From Candidatus Saccharimonadota bacterium (lineage in GTDB: Bacteria > Patescibacteriota > Saccharimonadia > Saccharimonadales > Saccharimonadaceae), in NCBI GenBank assembly GCA_017556795.1, contig JAFYLZ010000004.1:1-64000 (forward strand): a stretch of DNA of 64,000 nucleotides, written 5' to 3'. Both the position numbers and the translations under genes were made by a program. The notes beneath the pieces are model-generated. The model made no database searches, had not been told where the DNA came from, and saw only the letters and a program-made list of their open reading frames with translations. Below are positions 16,554 through 24,383 of this stretch, one piece after another; position 1 is the stretch's first letter, and each line of letters begins with the position of its first letter.

Positions 16554-17312
16554 ATATCCGTTAAGGAAGCTTTTGGCATCCATCGCCTTGCGACCTTCGG
16601 GTTGGAGGCGGTCGACGGAGATTTTTTTACCGTCTGCACAGGTGATGGTGATTGGAGAATCGTCGGCGAGGCGCGCCTCTAAGACGATACATTTAATACC
16701 AAAGAAAGTGTATTTTGGTTTTGGAAAACCTTGATAGGCGATGATTTTGCGGTAGGTGGTGCTTGCGTCGTCCGTCTCTGGGGTGAGTTCGCCCATGGAG
16801 CGGTCGAACTTGCCGCAGAAGGTGGCTTTAGTCTCGTCTTGTATAGTTGGCTCTGGGAGATTGTCGATGTTTTCGACTAGCCAGTTAGCGCCGGTCTTGG
16901 CCAAGGCTTCGTAAATTTCGGCCTTATTAAGGGGTAGATTCTCGAGAGTGTTTTGGTAATAGATTGGGCCAGCATCCATGGCTTTGGCGAGTTTCATGAT
17001 GGAAACAGAGAACTTGTCGTCGCCGTTTAAGATGGCAGATTCGATTGGCGAGGCGCCGCGGTACTCTGGCAAAAGGGAAGGATGGATATTCAAGATGCCT
17101 TCTGGTTCGAAAATATCGAGAACGTCAGCTTTAATCATGACACCAAAAGAGGCGAGAATGCCTTTTGCCTCTGGGTTTTTGGCTTTTAACTCTTTAACGG
17201 TCTCGAGGTCTTCCTTGGTGCGAGCATGAAAAATAATCTCAAAATGATCTTTTAAAACCTCTAAAGCGGCATCGGCGAGGGGGCCATTGCCAAAGAAAAT
17301 AATCTTATTCAT
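16545..17312 (-). CDS. fmt: Methionyl-tRNA formyltransferase
   Basis: 255 aa, shorter than the usual 310. The Rossmann-like formyltransferase domain carries the catalytic Asn-His-Asp set: Asn and His in LNIHPSLLPEYRGASPI and Asp in KAMDAGPIYY. A reduced C-terminal OB domain follows. It formylates Met-tRNAfMet for IF-2. The start overlaps the end of def by 8 bp, giving a def-fmt operon as in many bacteria. The SLLPEYRGASPIE loop matches the family's SLLPxxRGAAPIQ with small substitutions. Confidence 0.93.
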   Translation of the reverse strand: MNKIIFFGNGPLADAALEVLKDHFEIIFHARTKEDLETVKELKAKNPEAKGILASFGVMIKADVLDIFEPEGILNIHPSLLPEYRGASPIESAILNGDDKFSVSIMKLAKAMDAGPIYYQNTLENLPLNKAEIYEALAKTGANWLVENIDNLPEPTIQDETKATFCGKFDRSMGELTPETDDASTTYRKIIAYQGFPKPKYTFFGIKCIVLEARLADDSPITITCADGKKISVDRLQPEGRKAMDAKSFLNGYKK

Positions 17313-17877
17313 CAGGGAAGAGCTCTTTGTTATCTTTGATTTCTTGATCGTAGTCGACTGGGTCGAGGTCGCCTTTGTCGTTCATCTTGTAGAAGGCTTT
17401 TGGCTCGTCTTTAATGTGGTCGATAAAGAGGATGCCGTCGAGGTGGTCAATTTCGTGTAAGAGGACGCGGGCCAAATCTTGCTCAACCTTGATGCGAACC
17501 TCGGTGCCATCTTCGAGTTTGGCCTTAATCTTTGCCTTGGTTGGGCGCGGCACGAGGCCATAATAGAATGGAACAGAGAGACAGCCTTCATAATCGGTCT
17601 TGATTTTGCCTTCGGTTTTGATGACCTCTGGGTTAATCAGAGCGGTGAAGTTGTTGTTCTCTTTATCTTCCATGTCGTCGCGTACGATGATAATGCGCTT
17701 GTTGACGCCCATCTGAGGGGCGGCCATAGCGGCGGAGAGCTCATAAGGGTGCTCTTTCTCCCAGTCAAGGGAAAGCTTGCGCATGTCGTCAATAATCTTT
17801 TTGATTTCATCATCAATAACACCGACTTTGGTCGATTTCTGACGGAGACGTGGATCTGGTGTAGTGATGATTTTCAT
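17305..17877 (-). CDS. def: Peptide deformylase
   Basis: 190-aa metalloenzyme that removes the formyl group from nascent proteins. The three family motifs are present: motif 1 SAAMAAPQMGV (GxGxAAxQ with Ala/Met replacing the first Gly residues), motif 2 EGCLSVP supplying the metal-binding Cys, and motif 3 LLHEIDHLDG (HExDH) supplying two His and the catalytic Glu. First gene of a two-gene unit with fmt, from a leaderless-type promoter. Confidence 0.95.
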   Translation of the reverse strand: MKIITTPDPRLRQKSTKVGVIDDEIKKIIDDMRKLSLDWEKEHPYELSAAMAAPQMGVNKRIIIVRDDMEDKENNNFTALINPEVIKTEGKIKTDYEGCLSVPFYYGLVPRPTKAKIKAKLEDGTEVRIKVEQDLARVLLHEIDHLDGILFIDHIKDEPKAFYKMNDKGDLDPVDYDQEIKDNKELFPDE

Positions 17878-17883
17878 AGAGTT

Positions 17884-17892
17884 ATTATATCA
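17884..17892 (-). promoter_or_regulatory. Leaderless promoter of def
   Basis: Minus-strand TGATATAAT ends 6 nt before the ATG at 17877-17875. Confidence 0.78.
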
Positions 17893-17935
17893 CGGATACG
17901 GTTATTTGGCAAAGGGAGGGGTAGAGTGCTAATGC

Positions 17936-19873
17936 TTATAACAGGGATGGTGGGTCGAGGGAAACGTGGACACTCGGGTCGAGATTCTTCAGCGCGTTTA
18001 AGAGTTTTGGCCTGGAGTTGGAGCGGACGACGATTTGCCAGACAAAGCCGCGGCTAGTGTGCTCATGGAAGGCTGGGGTCGGTGGGGAAACGCGAAGTTC
18101 AGGGGTTTTGATCAGTTCGCGGTAGGTGGCGCGAATCTTTTTGACAGCGGTGGATTCGGTTTTTTGGGCGAGTTCAAGCTTAGCTACGAAGGCGAACGGC
18201 GGGAAATGGGCGGTTTTGCGCTTTGGTAACAGATAGTCGACGAAGGATTCGTAATCATTCTCGACAGCAAACTTCAAAACAGGGGAATCTGGCTTGAAGG
18301 TTTGGACGATGACTTCGGCGGTATCGAGGTGGCCACGACCGACGCGCCCGATGACCTGGGTAATTAGCTCAAAGGTGCGCTCCTCGGCGGAATAATCAGG
18401 GAGAAAGAGGCCGGCGTCTGCCTGGACGATGCCAACGGTGGCGAGCTTTGGTAGATCGAGGCCCTTAGCGACGGTCTGGGTGCCGATAATAATATCAACG
18501 TCGCCGTTTTTAACGGCGTCATACATGGCGTCTAAAGAGGTGGATTTGTTATTATCGCCATCAAAACGCATGATCTTGGCGTCTTTAAAGAGGCGTTTTA
18601 TCTCAGACTCGAGAAGTTTGGTACCGAACCCCTTATGGAGAAGCTTTGGAGAGCCGCAGGCCGGGCAGACGTTGGGGACGCGCTGCTTGTGCCCGCAGGT
18701 ATGACAGAGAAGCTCGTAGGTGTCGGCGTGGAGCGTAAGAGGTAGATAGCAGTGTGGACAGAGAAGACTTTCGCCACAGTCTTCGCAGATGCTAAGAGGT
18801 GCGGAGCCGCGGCGGTTATGGAAGATCAGGGTTTGCTGTTTTTTGGCCAGGTTCTCTGTAATAGATTGCAATAACTGATTAGAAAAGTAGCGGTTTTTGC
18901 TGAAATTCTCGCGATTTTTGAAATCGATGATGGAAATATCAGGGGTGAAAGCGGTAGATTTGGCCTTTTCCTTGATAGTCACCAGGGAATCACGCATTTT
19001 TGCCAGATAGAAATCCTCGATTAAAGGGGTGGCGGAGCCGTCGACGCAGTCGATGCCGAGGGTTTTAGCGATGAAACTGGCGGCGCGAAGGGCGGAATAT
19101 TTAGGGGTGTTCTCTTGGTAATAGGTAGATTCGTGGCACTCGTCGATAATGATGAGGCCAAGGTTTTTGACAGGGGCGAACAGGGCAGAGCGCGGGCCGA
19201 TAATGATAGAGGCGGCATCAGAGTGGAGCAGGGACTCCCAGATCTTGTGGCGCTCGGCCTCAGTTTTCTTGGAATGAATCAGGATGACTTTTTGGCCAAA
19301 AGTCTCTTCAAAAACCCGAACAAGTTGGCTGGTTAAGGAGATTTCTGGCACTAAAAGTATGGTGGACTTTTGCTGTTTTAGGGCATTTTTAGCCATTTCT
19401 AGGTATATATTAGTTTTGCCGCTTCCCGTTACGCCAAACAGCAGTTTGGTGGCTTCTTGGCCGTTTTTTAAGGCCTGAATGGCATTTTTTTGGTGGGTAT
19501 TAAGCTCAATGAGCGGCAGTTTTGGGGTTTGTTCGGTTTTTTGTGCGGTTTTGGTGGTTTGGCGGCGGTTTTTGGTGATGCCGGTAGGGAGGAGAAGATT
19601 GAGAACGTTCGGTAGAGGCGTCAAATAATATTCGGATAGCCAAACAGCGAGCTTAACCAGGTGCTTTGGCAAAGGTTCCGAATATAAGACGCGGTTAATC
19701 GGCTTGGTAGGAAAATCTGGCTTCGCAACTTTTTTGTAAACGAGGCCCACAGTCTTGGTTTTTCCCAGGGGTATTTCGACGATTTGACCAATTTTTAGCT
19801 CTTCTTCAGAGGAGTAGGTCAAAAAATCGGCATCTTTGCGAAAAATTTTCCCAGGGATCACCTCATAAAACAT
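17936..19873 (-). CDS. priA: Primosomal protein N' (replication restart helicase)
   Basis: 645-aa PriA, a 3'-5' helicase that reloads the replisome at collapsed forks. Visible: N-terminal DNA-binding region, Walker A GVTGSGKTNIY, Walker B IIDECHES, a zinc-binding insertion with CEDCGESLLCPHC and CHTCGHKQRVPNVCPAC, and helicase motif VIGRVGRG. It is compact (E. coli PriA is 732 aa) but motif-complete. The coding region contains one copy of the TTTGTTCGGTTTTT repeat (19528-19541, + strand sense). Single gene with a leaderless-type promoter. Confidence 0.95.
   Translation of the reverse strand: MFYEVIPGKIFRKDADFLTYSSEEELKIGQIVEIPLGKTKTVGLVYKKVAKPDFPTKPINRVLYSEPLPKHLVKLAVWLSEYYLTPLPNVLNLLLPTGITKNRRQTTKTAQKTEQTPKLPLIELNTHQKNAIQALKNGQEATKLLFGVTGSGKTNIYLEMAKNALKQQKSTILLVPEISLTSQLVRVFEETFGQKVILIHSKKTEAERHKIWESLLHSDAASIIIGPRSALFAPVKNLGLIIIDECHESTYYQENTPKYSALRAASFIAKTLGIDCVDGSATPLIEDFYLAKMRDSLVTIKEKAKSTAFTPDISIIDFKNRENFSKNRYFSNQLLQSITENLAKKQQTLIFHNRRGSAPLSICEDCGESLLCPHCYLPLTLHADTYELLCHTCGHKQRVPNVCPACGSPKLLHKGFGTKLLESEIKRLFKDAKIMRFDGDNNKSTSLDAMYDAVKNGDVDIIIGTQTVAKGLDLPKLATVGIVQADAGLFLPDYSAEERTFELITQVIGRVGRGHLDTAEVIVQTFKPDSPVLKFAVENDYESFVDYLLPKRKTAHFPPFAFVAKLELAQKTESTAVKKIRATYRELIKTPELRVSPPTPAFHEHTSRGFVWQIVVRSNSRPKLLNALKNLDPSVHVSLDPPSLL
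19528..19541 (+). repeat. Copy of 14-bp dispersed repeat, inside priA
   Basis: Exact TTTGTTCGGTTTTT on the + strand, antisense to priA. Confidence 0.65.
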
Positions 19874-19879
19874 ATCTTA

Positions 19880-19885
19880 ATTATA
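19880..19885 (-). promoter_or_regulatory. Leaderless promoter of priA
   Basis: Minus-strand TATAAT (after TG) ends 6 nt before the ATG at 19873. Confidence 0.75.
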
Positions 19886-19922
19886 CACTATAAAAATGTT
19901 GTATTTTTTACAGGATTTCATG

Positions 19923-19928
19923 TATAAT
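19923..19928 (+). promoter_or_regulatory. -10 box of the wHTH gene (leadered)
   Basis: TATAAT 22 nt before the ATG at 19951; a GAGAGG ribosome site lies between, so this unit has a normal leader. Confidence 0.65.
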
Positions 19929-19950
19929 AAATTAAGAAAAGAGAGGTTAC

Positions 19951-20241
19951 ATGTTAGATATGTTGGTGACTTCCAGGGTGAGGAGGAAGATTATCGTTGT
20001 ATTTTCAAAATACCCGGATTTTAAAACCCACGTACGCGGGTTGGCCAAATTAATTAAGGAGGATCCAGGTAATATCCAGCGCGAGTTGACAAAACTAACC
20101 GCGGCCAAGTTTTTGATTATGACAAAAAAAGGCAATACGCGCATTTATCAGACCAACAAGCAGTACCCGATTTTGAAAGAGCTTCAGAGCATTGTGATTA
20201 AGAGCCAACGGGGAAGTAAACCAAGTAAAACGATTGGCTAA
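19951..20241 (+). CDS. Winged-helix DNA-binding protein
   Basis: 96 aa with an ArsR/MarR-like winged helix: helix pair THVRGLAKLIKEDPGNIQRELTKL with the recognition helix at its end, then a wing KKGNTRIYQTNKQYPI. The layout resembles the short winged-helix regulators of archaea and Patescibacteria that respond to growth conditions. No ligand cysteines are seen. Its stop TAA is 1 nt from the recJ ATG (TAATATG), so it may be cotranslated with recJ. Target unknown. Confidence 0.75.
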   Translation: MLDMLVTSRVRRKIIVVFSKYPDFKTHVRGLAKLIKEDPGNIQRELTKLTAAKFLIMTKKGNTRIYQTNKQYPILKELQSIVIKSQRGSKPSKTIG

Positions 20242-20242
20242 T

Positions 20243-21835
20243 ATGAGTCGGCTGTTTGAGCGTTTAATGGAGAAACGTGGCATTACGGCCGATTTTTTGC
20301 ATCCAGAGTATGAGAAGCTGCCGGACCCGCTGCTACTCCCAGATATGGAAAAGGGGATAGAGCGAATTCTTAGCGCGATTGATAAGGGGGAGAAGATTTT
20401 GGTTTATGGCGATTACGACGTGGATGGCGTAACGGCGAGCACGGTGATGGCGGAGGCTTTGGAGCTAGCGGGGGCGGCCCCAGTTGAGATTATGTTGCCG
20501 GATCGTTTTGCGGATGGTTATGGCATGAGCCCGAAGCTGATAGACAGGGCAGTGAAGGGCGGGTTCTCCCTGGTGGTGACGGTGGACTGTGGTTCGAGGA
20601 ACTTTGAAATTATTGATGAGCTAAACAAGAATAAGATTGATACGGTGGTGACGGATCACCATGAGTGCGAAGATGAGGTGCCGGCGGCCGTAGCAGTAAT
20701 TAATCCGAAGCGCAAAGATTATACCGGTTTTCGCGATTTGGCTGGGGTGGCAGTAGCTTTTAAGGTGGCGCAAGCGCTGGTTTTAAAGGGGCGAATCCCG
20801 GCCGGACAAGAGAAATGGCTGCTTGATTTGGTTTTGATTGGTACGATCTGTGACAATATGGCCCTAGTGGACGAGAATCGTATTCTTGGGTTCTTTGGTA
20901 TGAAGGTGCTCGAGAAGACGCGCCGAGTTGGCCTGATTGAACTAATGAGGAATGCTGGTACGAAGAAGATTAATAGCGAAGCAATTGGTTTTCAGATTGG
21001 GCCGAGGCTGAATGCGGCTGGCAGGATTGAGTCGGCAGAGTTGGCTTTGAAGTTAGTACGTACGAAGAGCCGAGTCGAGGCAGCGGCCTTGGCTAACCAG
21101 CTCGAGGAGCTTAATAAAAAACGCCGCACTGAGCAGCGGGCTGCGGTGGAGGAGATCAAGAAGCGTGGCTTTGATGACGAGCCGGTAATTATTGTATCTG
21201 GCCAGTGGCACGAGGGGGTGCTAGGAATTATCGCTGGGCGTTTGGTAGAAGAATATAAAAAGCCGGCCTTTGTTTTGACCGAGGTGGCCGATGGAATGTT
21301 GAAGGGGTCGGGGCGTAGCTTTGGTGAGTTTAATTTGGCTGAGGCTTTGGCGGCGGTGCCGGTGGCGTCTGGCGGTGGACATGCTGGTGCAGCCGGTGTG
21401 AGAGTTGAAAAAGAGAAGTTTGAAGAGTTTAAACAGGAAATCAATGATTATTACAAGAGCCTAAAGCTAAAGGACCAGGAGCGATTCTTGAGCGAGAGTG
21501 CTGACCTCGACGTGCGAGAACTGGGCGATTTCTCTCTGGAATTTTTGCAAGAACTAGCCAGTTTGGAACCGTTTGGCGAGGGGAATCTGGAGCCGGTGTT
21601 CTGCCTGAGTGAGGTTGAGGTGGTGGAGCCTCGCAGGATCGGTAGCGAAATGAACCACCTGAGTTTAATGGTGCGCGGTGACGACAATAAGACAATGAAA
21701 CTGCTCGCATTTAGCGCGCCAGAGCAGTGGTTTAGGCTTATGCCAGGGGAGAAAGCGAATATTTTAGTAAAGATTTTTGCGAATGAGTGGAATGGCGTGA
21801 CCTCGGTGGAGGGGCGTATTCTCGACATTTTATGA
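20243..21835 (+). CDS. recJ: Single-stranded-DNA-specific exonuclease RecJ
   Basis: About 530-aa RecJ, a 5'-3' ssDNA exonuclease of recombination and mismatch repair. DHH phosphoesterase motifs: VYGDYDVDGVTAS (motif I), VTVDCGS, VTDHHECED (DHH), and DHHA1-type GGGHAGAAGVRV. A C-terminal OB domain follows. A TTG at 20234 would add three residues; I prefer ATG 20243, directly after the upstream stop (coupled). The TGA stop at 21833-21835 is also the TG element of the rnhA promoter. Confidence 0.93.
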   Translation: MSRLFERLMEKRGITADFLHPEYEKLPDPLLLPDMEKGIERILSAIDKGEKILVYGDYDVDGVTASTVMAEALELAGAAPVEIMLPDRFADGYGMSPKLIDRAVKGGFSLVVTVDCGSRNFEIIDELNKNKIDTVVTDHHECEDEVPAAVAVINPKRKDYTGFRDLAGVAVAFKVAQALVLKGRIPAGQEKWLLDLVLIGTICDNMALVDENRILGFFGMKVLEKTRRVGLIELMRNAGTKKINSEAIGFQIGPRLNAAGRIESAELALKLVRTKSRVEAAALANQLEELNKKRRTEQRAAVEEIKKRGFDDEPVIIVSGQWHEGVLGIIAGRLVEEYKKPAFVLTEVADGMLKGSGRSFGEFNLAEALAAVPVASGGGHAGAAGVRVEKEKFEEFKQEINDYYKSLKLKDQERFLSESADLDVRELGDFSLEFLQELASLEPFGEGNLEPVFCLSEVEVVEPRRIGSEMNHLSLMVRGDDNKTMKLLAFSAPEQWFRLMPGEKANILVKIFANEWNGVTSVEGRILDIL

Positions 21836-21841
21836 TATAAT
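21833..21841 (+). promoter_or_regulatory. Leaderless promoter of rnhA
   Basis: TGATATAAT ends 6 nt before the ATG at 21848; its TGA is the recJ stop codon. Confidence 0.78.
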
Positions 21842-21847
21842 AGACCC

Positions 21848-22264
21848 ATGAAAATTCTTTGGACTGACGGTAGCGCTTCACCAAATCCTGGCCCAGGTGG
21901 TTTTGCCGTGATGGAAAACGGTAAGCCGGTGCGACTAGGGGCAGAAAACCCGTCTACCAATATCCGTATGGAGGGTTTGGCCATGATTGCGGCGATTGAA
22001 TACGCTGGCGATGAGGGCTGCGAAATCCATTCGGACTCAGAATTTTGGATTAATGTTTTGACGAAATGGGCGCCGGGCTGGGAAGCTAACGGCTGGAAGA
22101 AGAAAACTGGCCCAATTCAAAATTTGGACATTGTACAAAAACTTTATTCACTTTATCAAGCGTATCCGGTGAAACTGATTTGGGTGCGCGGACACGTTGG
22201 AACTGAATATAATGAGCTCGCCGATGAGTGGGCAAACAAAGCACGTAAAGGAGAAACTCTATGA
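21848..22264 (+). CDS. rnhA: Ribonuclease HI
   Basis: 138-aa RNase H type 1, degrading RNA in RNA-DNA hybrids. The active site residues are visible: Asp in WTDGSASPNPGPGG, Glu in RMEGLAMIAAIEY, Asp in IHSDSEFW, and a final Asp in GTEYNELADEWA; the loop His is in VRGHVGTEYN. Length is close to the E. coli enzyme (155). The end overlaps the next start by ATGA. Confidence 0.95.
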   Translation: MKILWTDGSASPNPGPGGFAVMENGKPVRLGAENPSTNIRMEGLAMIAAIEYAGDEGCEIHSDSEFWINVLTKWAPGWEANGWKKKTGPIQNLDIVQKLYSLYQAYPVKLIWVRGHVGTEYNELADEWANKARKGETL

Positions 22265-22797
22265 AAAAGATCATTGTTAAATGCAAGTTAGCTAGCCGCG
22301 AAGGCTTTGTTGATAAGCTTTCTGATATCGAGATGGAGTTCTCGCCAATCTATTGGCAACACGACCGCGTTTACGTGCCAAAAGGCTACAAGAGGGGAAT
22401 TAACATGCCTCGCCTCTTGATGCGTACCGAGATGAAAGCGGTAGACAAACCAGCTAAATACTATTTGATTTTGAAGCGCCATATCGAAGACTCCGGCGTG
22501 GACGTGGTGGATGAGACCGTAGTTAAAGATTATACCGAGATGGTAAACATCATTTTGCAGCTTGGGTTTAAGCCACAAAAAGAAGTGTCACGTCGTCGCC
22601 AGGAAATCAAGATGAGCGAAGATACGTCTCTATATCTTGATAAGATTGATGGCACCAATGGCTCATTCGCGAAGCTTGAGACTAACCTGAAGGAAGGCGA
22701 TTCCGTAGAAGATGTGAAGAATGACCTCTTAAAAACTCTCGCTGTCTTTGGCGAGAAGAACGTGGTCGAAATGTCTTACTCAGAGATTGATTACTAA
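22261..22797 (+). CDS. CYTH-domain protein
   Basis: 178 aa. The pattern fits the CYTH triphosphate tunnel fold: initial KKIIVKCKL strand (degenerate ExExK), RVYVPKGY, RLLMRTEMK, KYYLILKRHIEDSGVDVVDETVV, LGFKPQKEVSRRRQEI, YLDKIDGTNGSFAKLET. Family members are class IV adenylate cyclases, thiamine triphosphatases or tripolyphosphatases; which applies here cannot be read. Overlaps rnhA by 4 nt and is followed by a strong terminator. Confidence 0.75.
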   Translation: MKKIIVKCKLASREGFVDKLSDIEMEFSPIYWQHDRVYVPKGYKRGINMPRLLMRTEMKAVDKPAKYYLILKRHIEDSGVDVVDETVVKDYTEMVNIILQLGFKPQKEVSRRRQEIKMSEDTSLYLDKIDGTNGSFAKLETNLKEGDSVEDVKNDLLKTLAVFGEKNVVEMSYSEIDY

Positions 22798-22798
22798 C

Positions 22799-22830
22799 AA
22801 AAAAGCCGCCCTTAAAAGGGGCGGTTTTTT
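22799..22830. terminator. Bidirectional terminator between convergent genes
   Basis: CCGCCC/GGGCGG stem with A-run and T6 flanks; serves the CYTH gene (+) and the KwaB-like gene (-). Confidence 0.9.
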
Positions 22831-22835
22831 GATGC

Positions 22836-23813
22836 TTAGCCGCGTGGTGGTTCGCCGTCTGGCTCGCCGAGTAATTTCTTGGATTTGATTTCGTAGCGGC
22901 GACCGTTGACTGGCGAGACGTAGTAGTCTTCGTTCAAAAGATTTACAAACATCGTAAGGTCTTTGTCGTCCATAATAATAATGGAGCCATCGTCGTCGGT
23001 CATGAGGTCGAGCTGCATCTCGTCGGCATAATTGATGAGTTCTTTTTGTGGCATCTCGGAAGCGATGTCCATAGCTTGGAGCTTCTTTAAGATAGGCTTC
23101 TTGTACTCGAGGAGGGAATTAAGCGTGACACCTTCGGCGAAGGAGAGCTTGTATTTGTCGGTGAGCTCTTTGGCTTTAGCCTCGGCGATTACCTGGGATT
23201 TGTAATCATATTGGAAAAGGTTTTCGAATTTAGATTGGTTAAAGATAACGATGTTGCCATCGATGATAGCGACTTGGTTGTCATCTGGCATCTTAAGCGC
23301 GACTTCGGCAGAGAATGGCTCAAAGCTCTCGCCGTTGATCTCCCAGCTAGAGGCGCCCTTGAGCGCGCTAGAGGCGGAAATGGCCTTTGCGATGTAGAAG
23401 GTCTTGGTGCCGGCGTCGCCACCAGGGTAGGTGAAGCGAGCGATGATACCCTTGATCTTCTTGAATTCGTATTCGTTATCAGAGAAAATCGCGATGTCTT
23501 TATATTCGTTCTCGATGAGGTGGATAAGGGTTTCGGCACGGCCGACCTTGTCGAGATTGGTGCGGTAGATGACGTTTTCTTCGCCATCGGCCTTTTCGTA
23601 CTCGCGGCATTCCAGGCCTTTGTTGGCTTCTTCAATAATGAATTTAACGGCAGACTGCATGAACAAAGCTTTGACGCTATTTGTTAATTTGTCTGAGTAC
23701 TTAATTTTGAAAGGCGTATAATTTTTGTTGAATAAAAATAGTTCGGCACTGACGTTGTTTTTGATTTCGTCAATTTCATTGGCCCATAGAAAGACATCGA
23801 AATTTTTTTCCAT
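22836..23813 (-). CDS. DUF4868 / KwaB-like protein (possible anti-phage)
   Basis: 325-aa soluble protein. Its order of features fits DUF4868, the family of the Kiwa defence effector KwaB: an N-terminal part with NTP-like AIFSDNEYEFKKIKGIIARF, then LKMPDDNQVAIIDGNIVIFNQSKFENLFQYD (the 'non-self strand, IF, FExxF' core), a helical middle, and the ending VNLLNEDYYVSPVNGRRYEI followed by KSKKLL. KwaB in Kiwa pairs with the membrane protein KwaA; no KwaA-like gene is adjacent here, so it is an orphan. The ATG has GAGGAAAA upstream. Assignment is from remembered family patterns and needs a profile search. Confidence 0.6.
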   Translation of the reverse strand: MEKNFDVFLWANEIDEIKNNVSAELFLFNKNYTPFKIKYSDKLTNSVKALFMQSAVKFIIEEANKGLECREYEKADGEENVIYRTNLDKVGRAETLIHLIENEYKDIAIFSDNEYEFKKIKGIIARFTYPGGDAGTKTFYIAKAISASSALKGASSWEINGESFEPFSAEVALKMPDDNQVAIIDGNIVIFNQSKFENLFQYDYKSQVIAEAKAKELTDKYKLSFAEGVTLNSLLEYKKPILKKLQAMDIASEMPQKELINYADEMQLDLMTDDDGSIIIMDDKDLTMFVNLLNEDYYVSPVNGRRYEIKSKKLLGEPDGEPPRG

Positions 23814-23839
23814 TTTTTCCTCACTTGATTATGCAATAT

Positions 23840-23848
23840 ATTGTAGCA
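23840..23848 (-). promoter_or_regulatory. Extended -10 of the KwaB-like gene
   Basis: Minus-strand TGCTACAAT, 26 nt before the ATG; a leadered unit with an SD. Confidence 0.65.
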
Positions 23849-23905
23849 CACAGGGCGGATATTAATCAAACAGGGAATTATACCTTTCCCACCGATGTTG
23901 GCCTC

Positions 23906-23919
23906 TTTGTTCGGTTTTT
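23906..23919 (+). repeat. Copy of 14-bp dispersed repeat
   Basis: Exact TTTGTTCGGTTTTT; a related ATGTTCGGGTTTTT follows at 23953-23966. Confidence 0.68.
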
Positions 23920-23973
23920 ATAACATAATTTTGGCTGGTTGAAAAGCATAGCATGTTCGGGTTTTTAACAGAG

Positions 23974-23998
23974 AGTTTTCCACACATTGTGGGAAACT
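23974..23998. promoter_or_regulatory. TTTTCCACA dyad upstream of the rsmH leader region
   Basis: AGTTTTCCACA (23974-23984) and TGTGGGAAACT (23988-23998) match at 10 of 11 inverted positions with a 3-nt centre. DnaA-box-like, like the dyads at 2174 and 25448. Confidence 0.45.
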
Positions 23999-24016
23999 AG
24001 GGGCCAAAAATAGGTC

Positions 24017-24045
24017 TTGATTTTTTTGAAAAAAAGGCTTACACT
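24017..24045 (+). promoter_or_regulatory. Candidate promoter of the structured leader/ncRNA
   Basis: TTGATT (24017-24022), a 17-bp spacer, TACACT (24040-24045). It would start an RNA about 50 nt before the large helix at 24104. Confidence 0.6.
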
Positions 24046-24103
24046 TAAGTCAGTGGAAAAAAGAAAATAAACACCACAAAAATCAAAAAGGTACATTAAC
24101 AAA

Positions 24104-24362
24104 GTTTGAGATCGGCCAACTAGGAGTTTCGGCGCGCGTTAAATTTAGCGAGACGCGTCACAGCAATCGTGCGTTCTTTCCTCAAAAAACACACCTCCCA
24201 ATTAAAACTCTATATTAGGTCTAAAAACCAACACAATAATCTCTCAACAACCATAACTCATGGTTAGCTTCGGCTGGCCGAATTGTGGTAGAAAATTGTG
24301 AAACACAAAAACTATAAGCAAAAAACAAAAACGCTGAAGTTTCTAGTTGAGCGATCTCAAAC
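24104..24362 (+). ncRNA. Candidate structured RNA or long leader ahead of rsmH
   Basis: A long-range helix closes this region: GTTTGAGATCG (24104-24114) pairs perfectly with CGATCTCAAAC (24352-24362), and after a 2x2 internal loop CAACTAG (24117-24123) pairs with CTAGTTG (24343-24349). Eighteen base pairs enclose 219 nt. Inside is a 7-bp stem with a UUCG tetraloop (24261-24280) that tolerates two G-U pairs, which suggests an RNA rather than a DNA function. No RNase P, tmRNA or SRP landmark is present. The right arm also contains the -35 of the rsmH promoter, so an operator role for the inverted repeat remains possible. No terminator is seen before rsmH. Confidence 0.5.
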
Positions 24363-24376
24363 GAAGAGTGTATAAT
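24347..24376 (+). promoter_or_regulatory. Leaderless promoter of rsmH
   Basis: TTGAGC (24347-24352), an 18-bp spacer, TATAAT (24371-24376), then 7 nt to the ATG at 24384. Confidence 0.75.
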
Positions 24377-24383
24377 TATACAC

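Noticed and set aside
23988-24003. MraZ box (TGGGA repeats) upstream of rsmH
   Set aside because: TGTGGGAAACTAGGGG gives only one TGGGA with a poor second half; mraZ itself is absent from the cluster.
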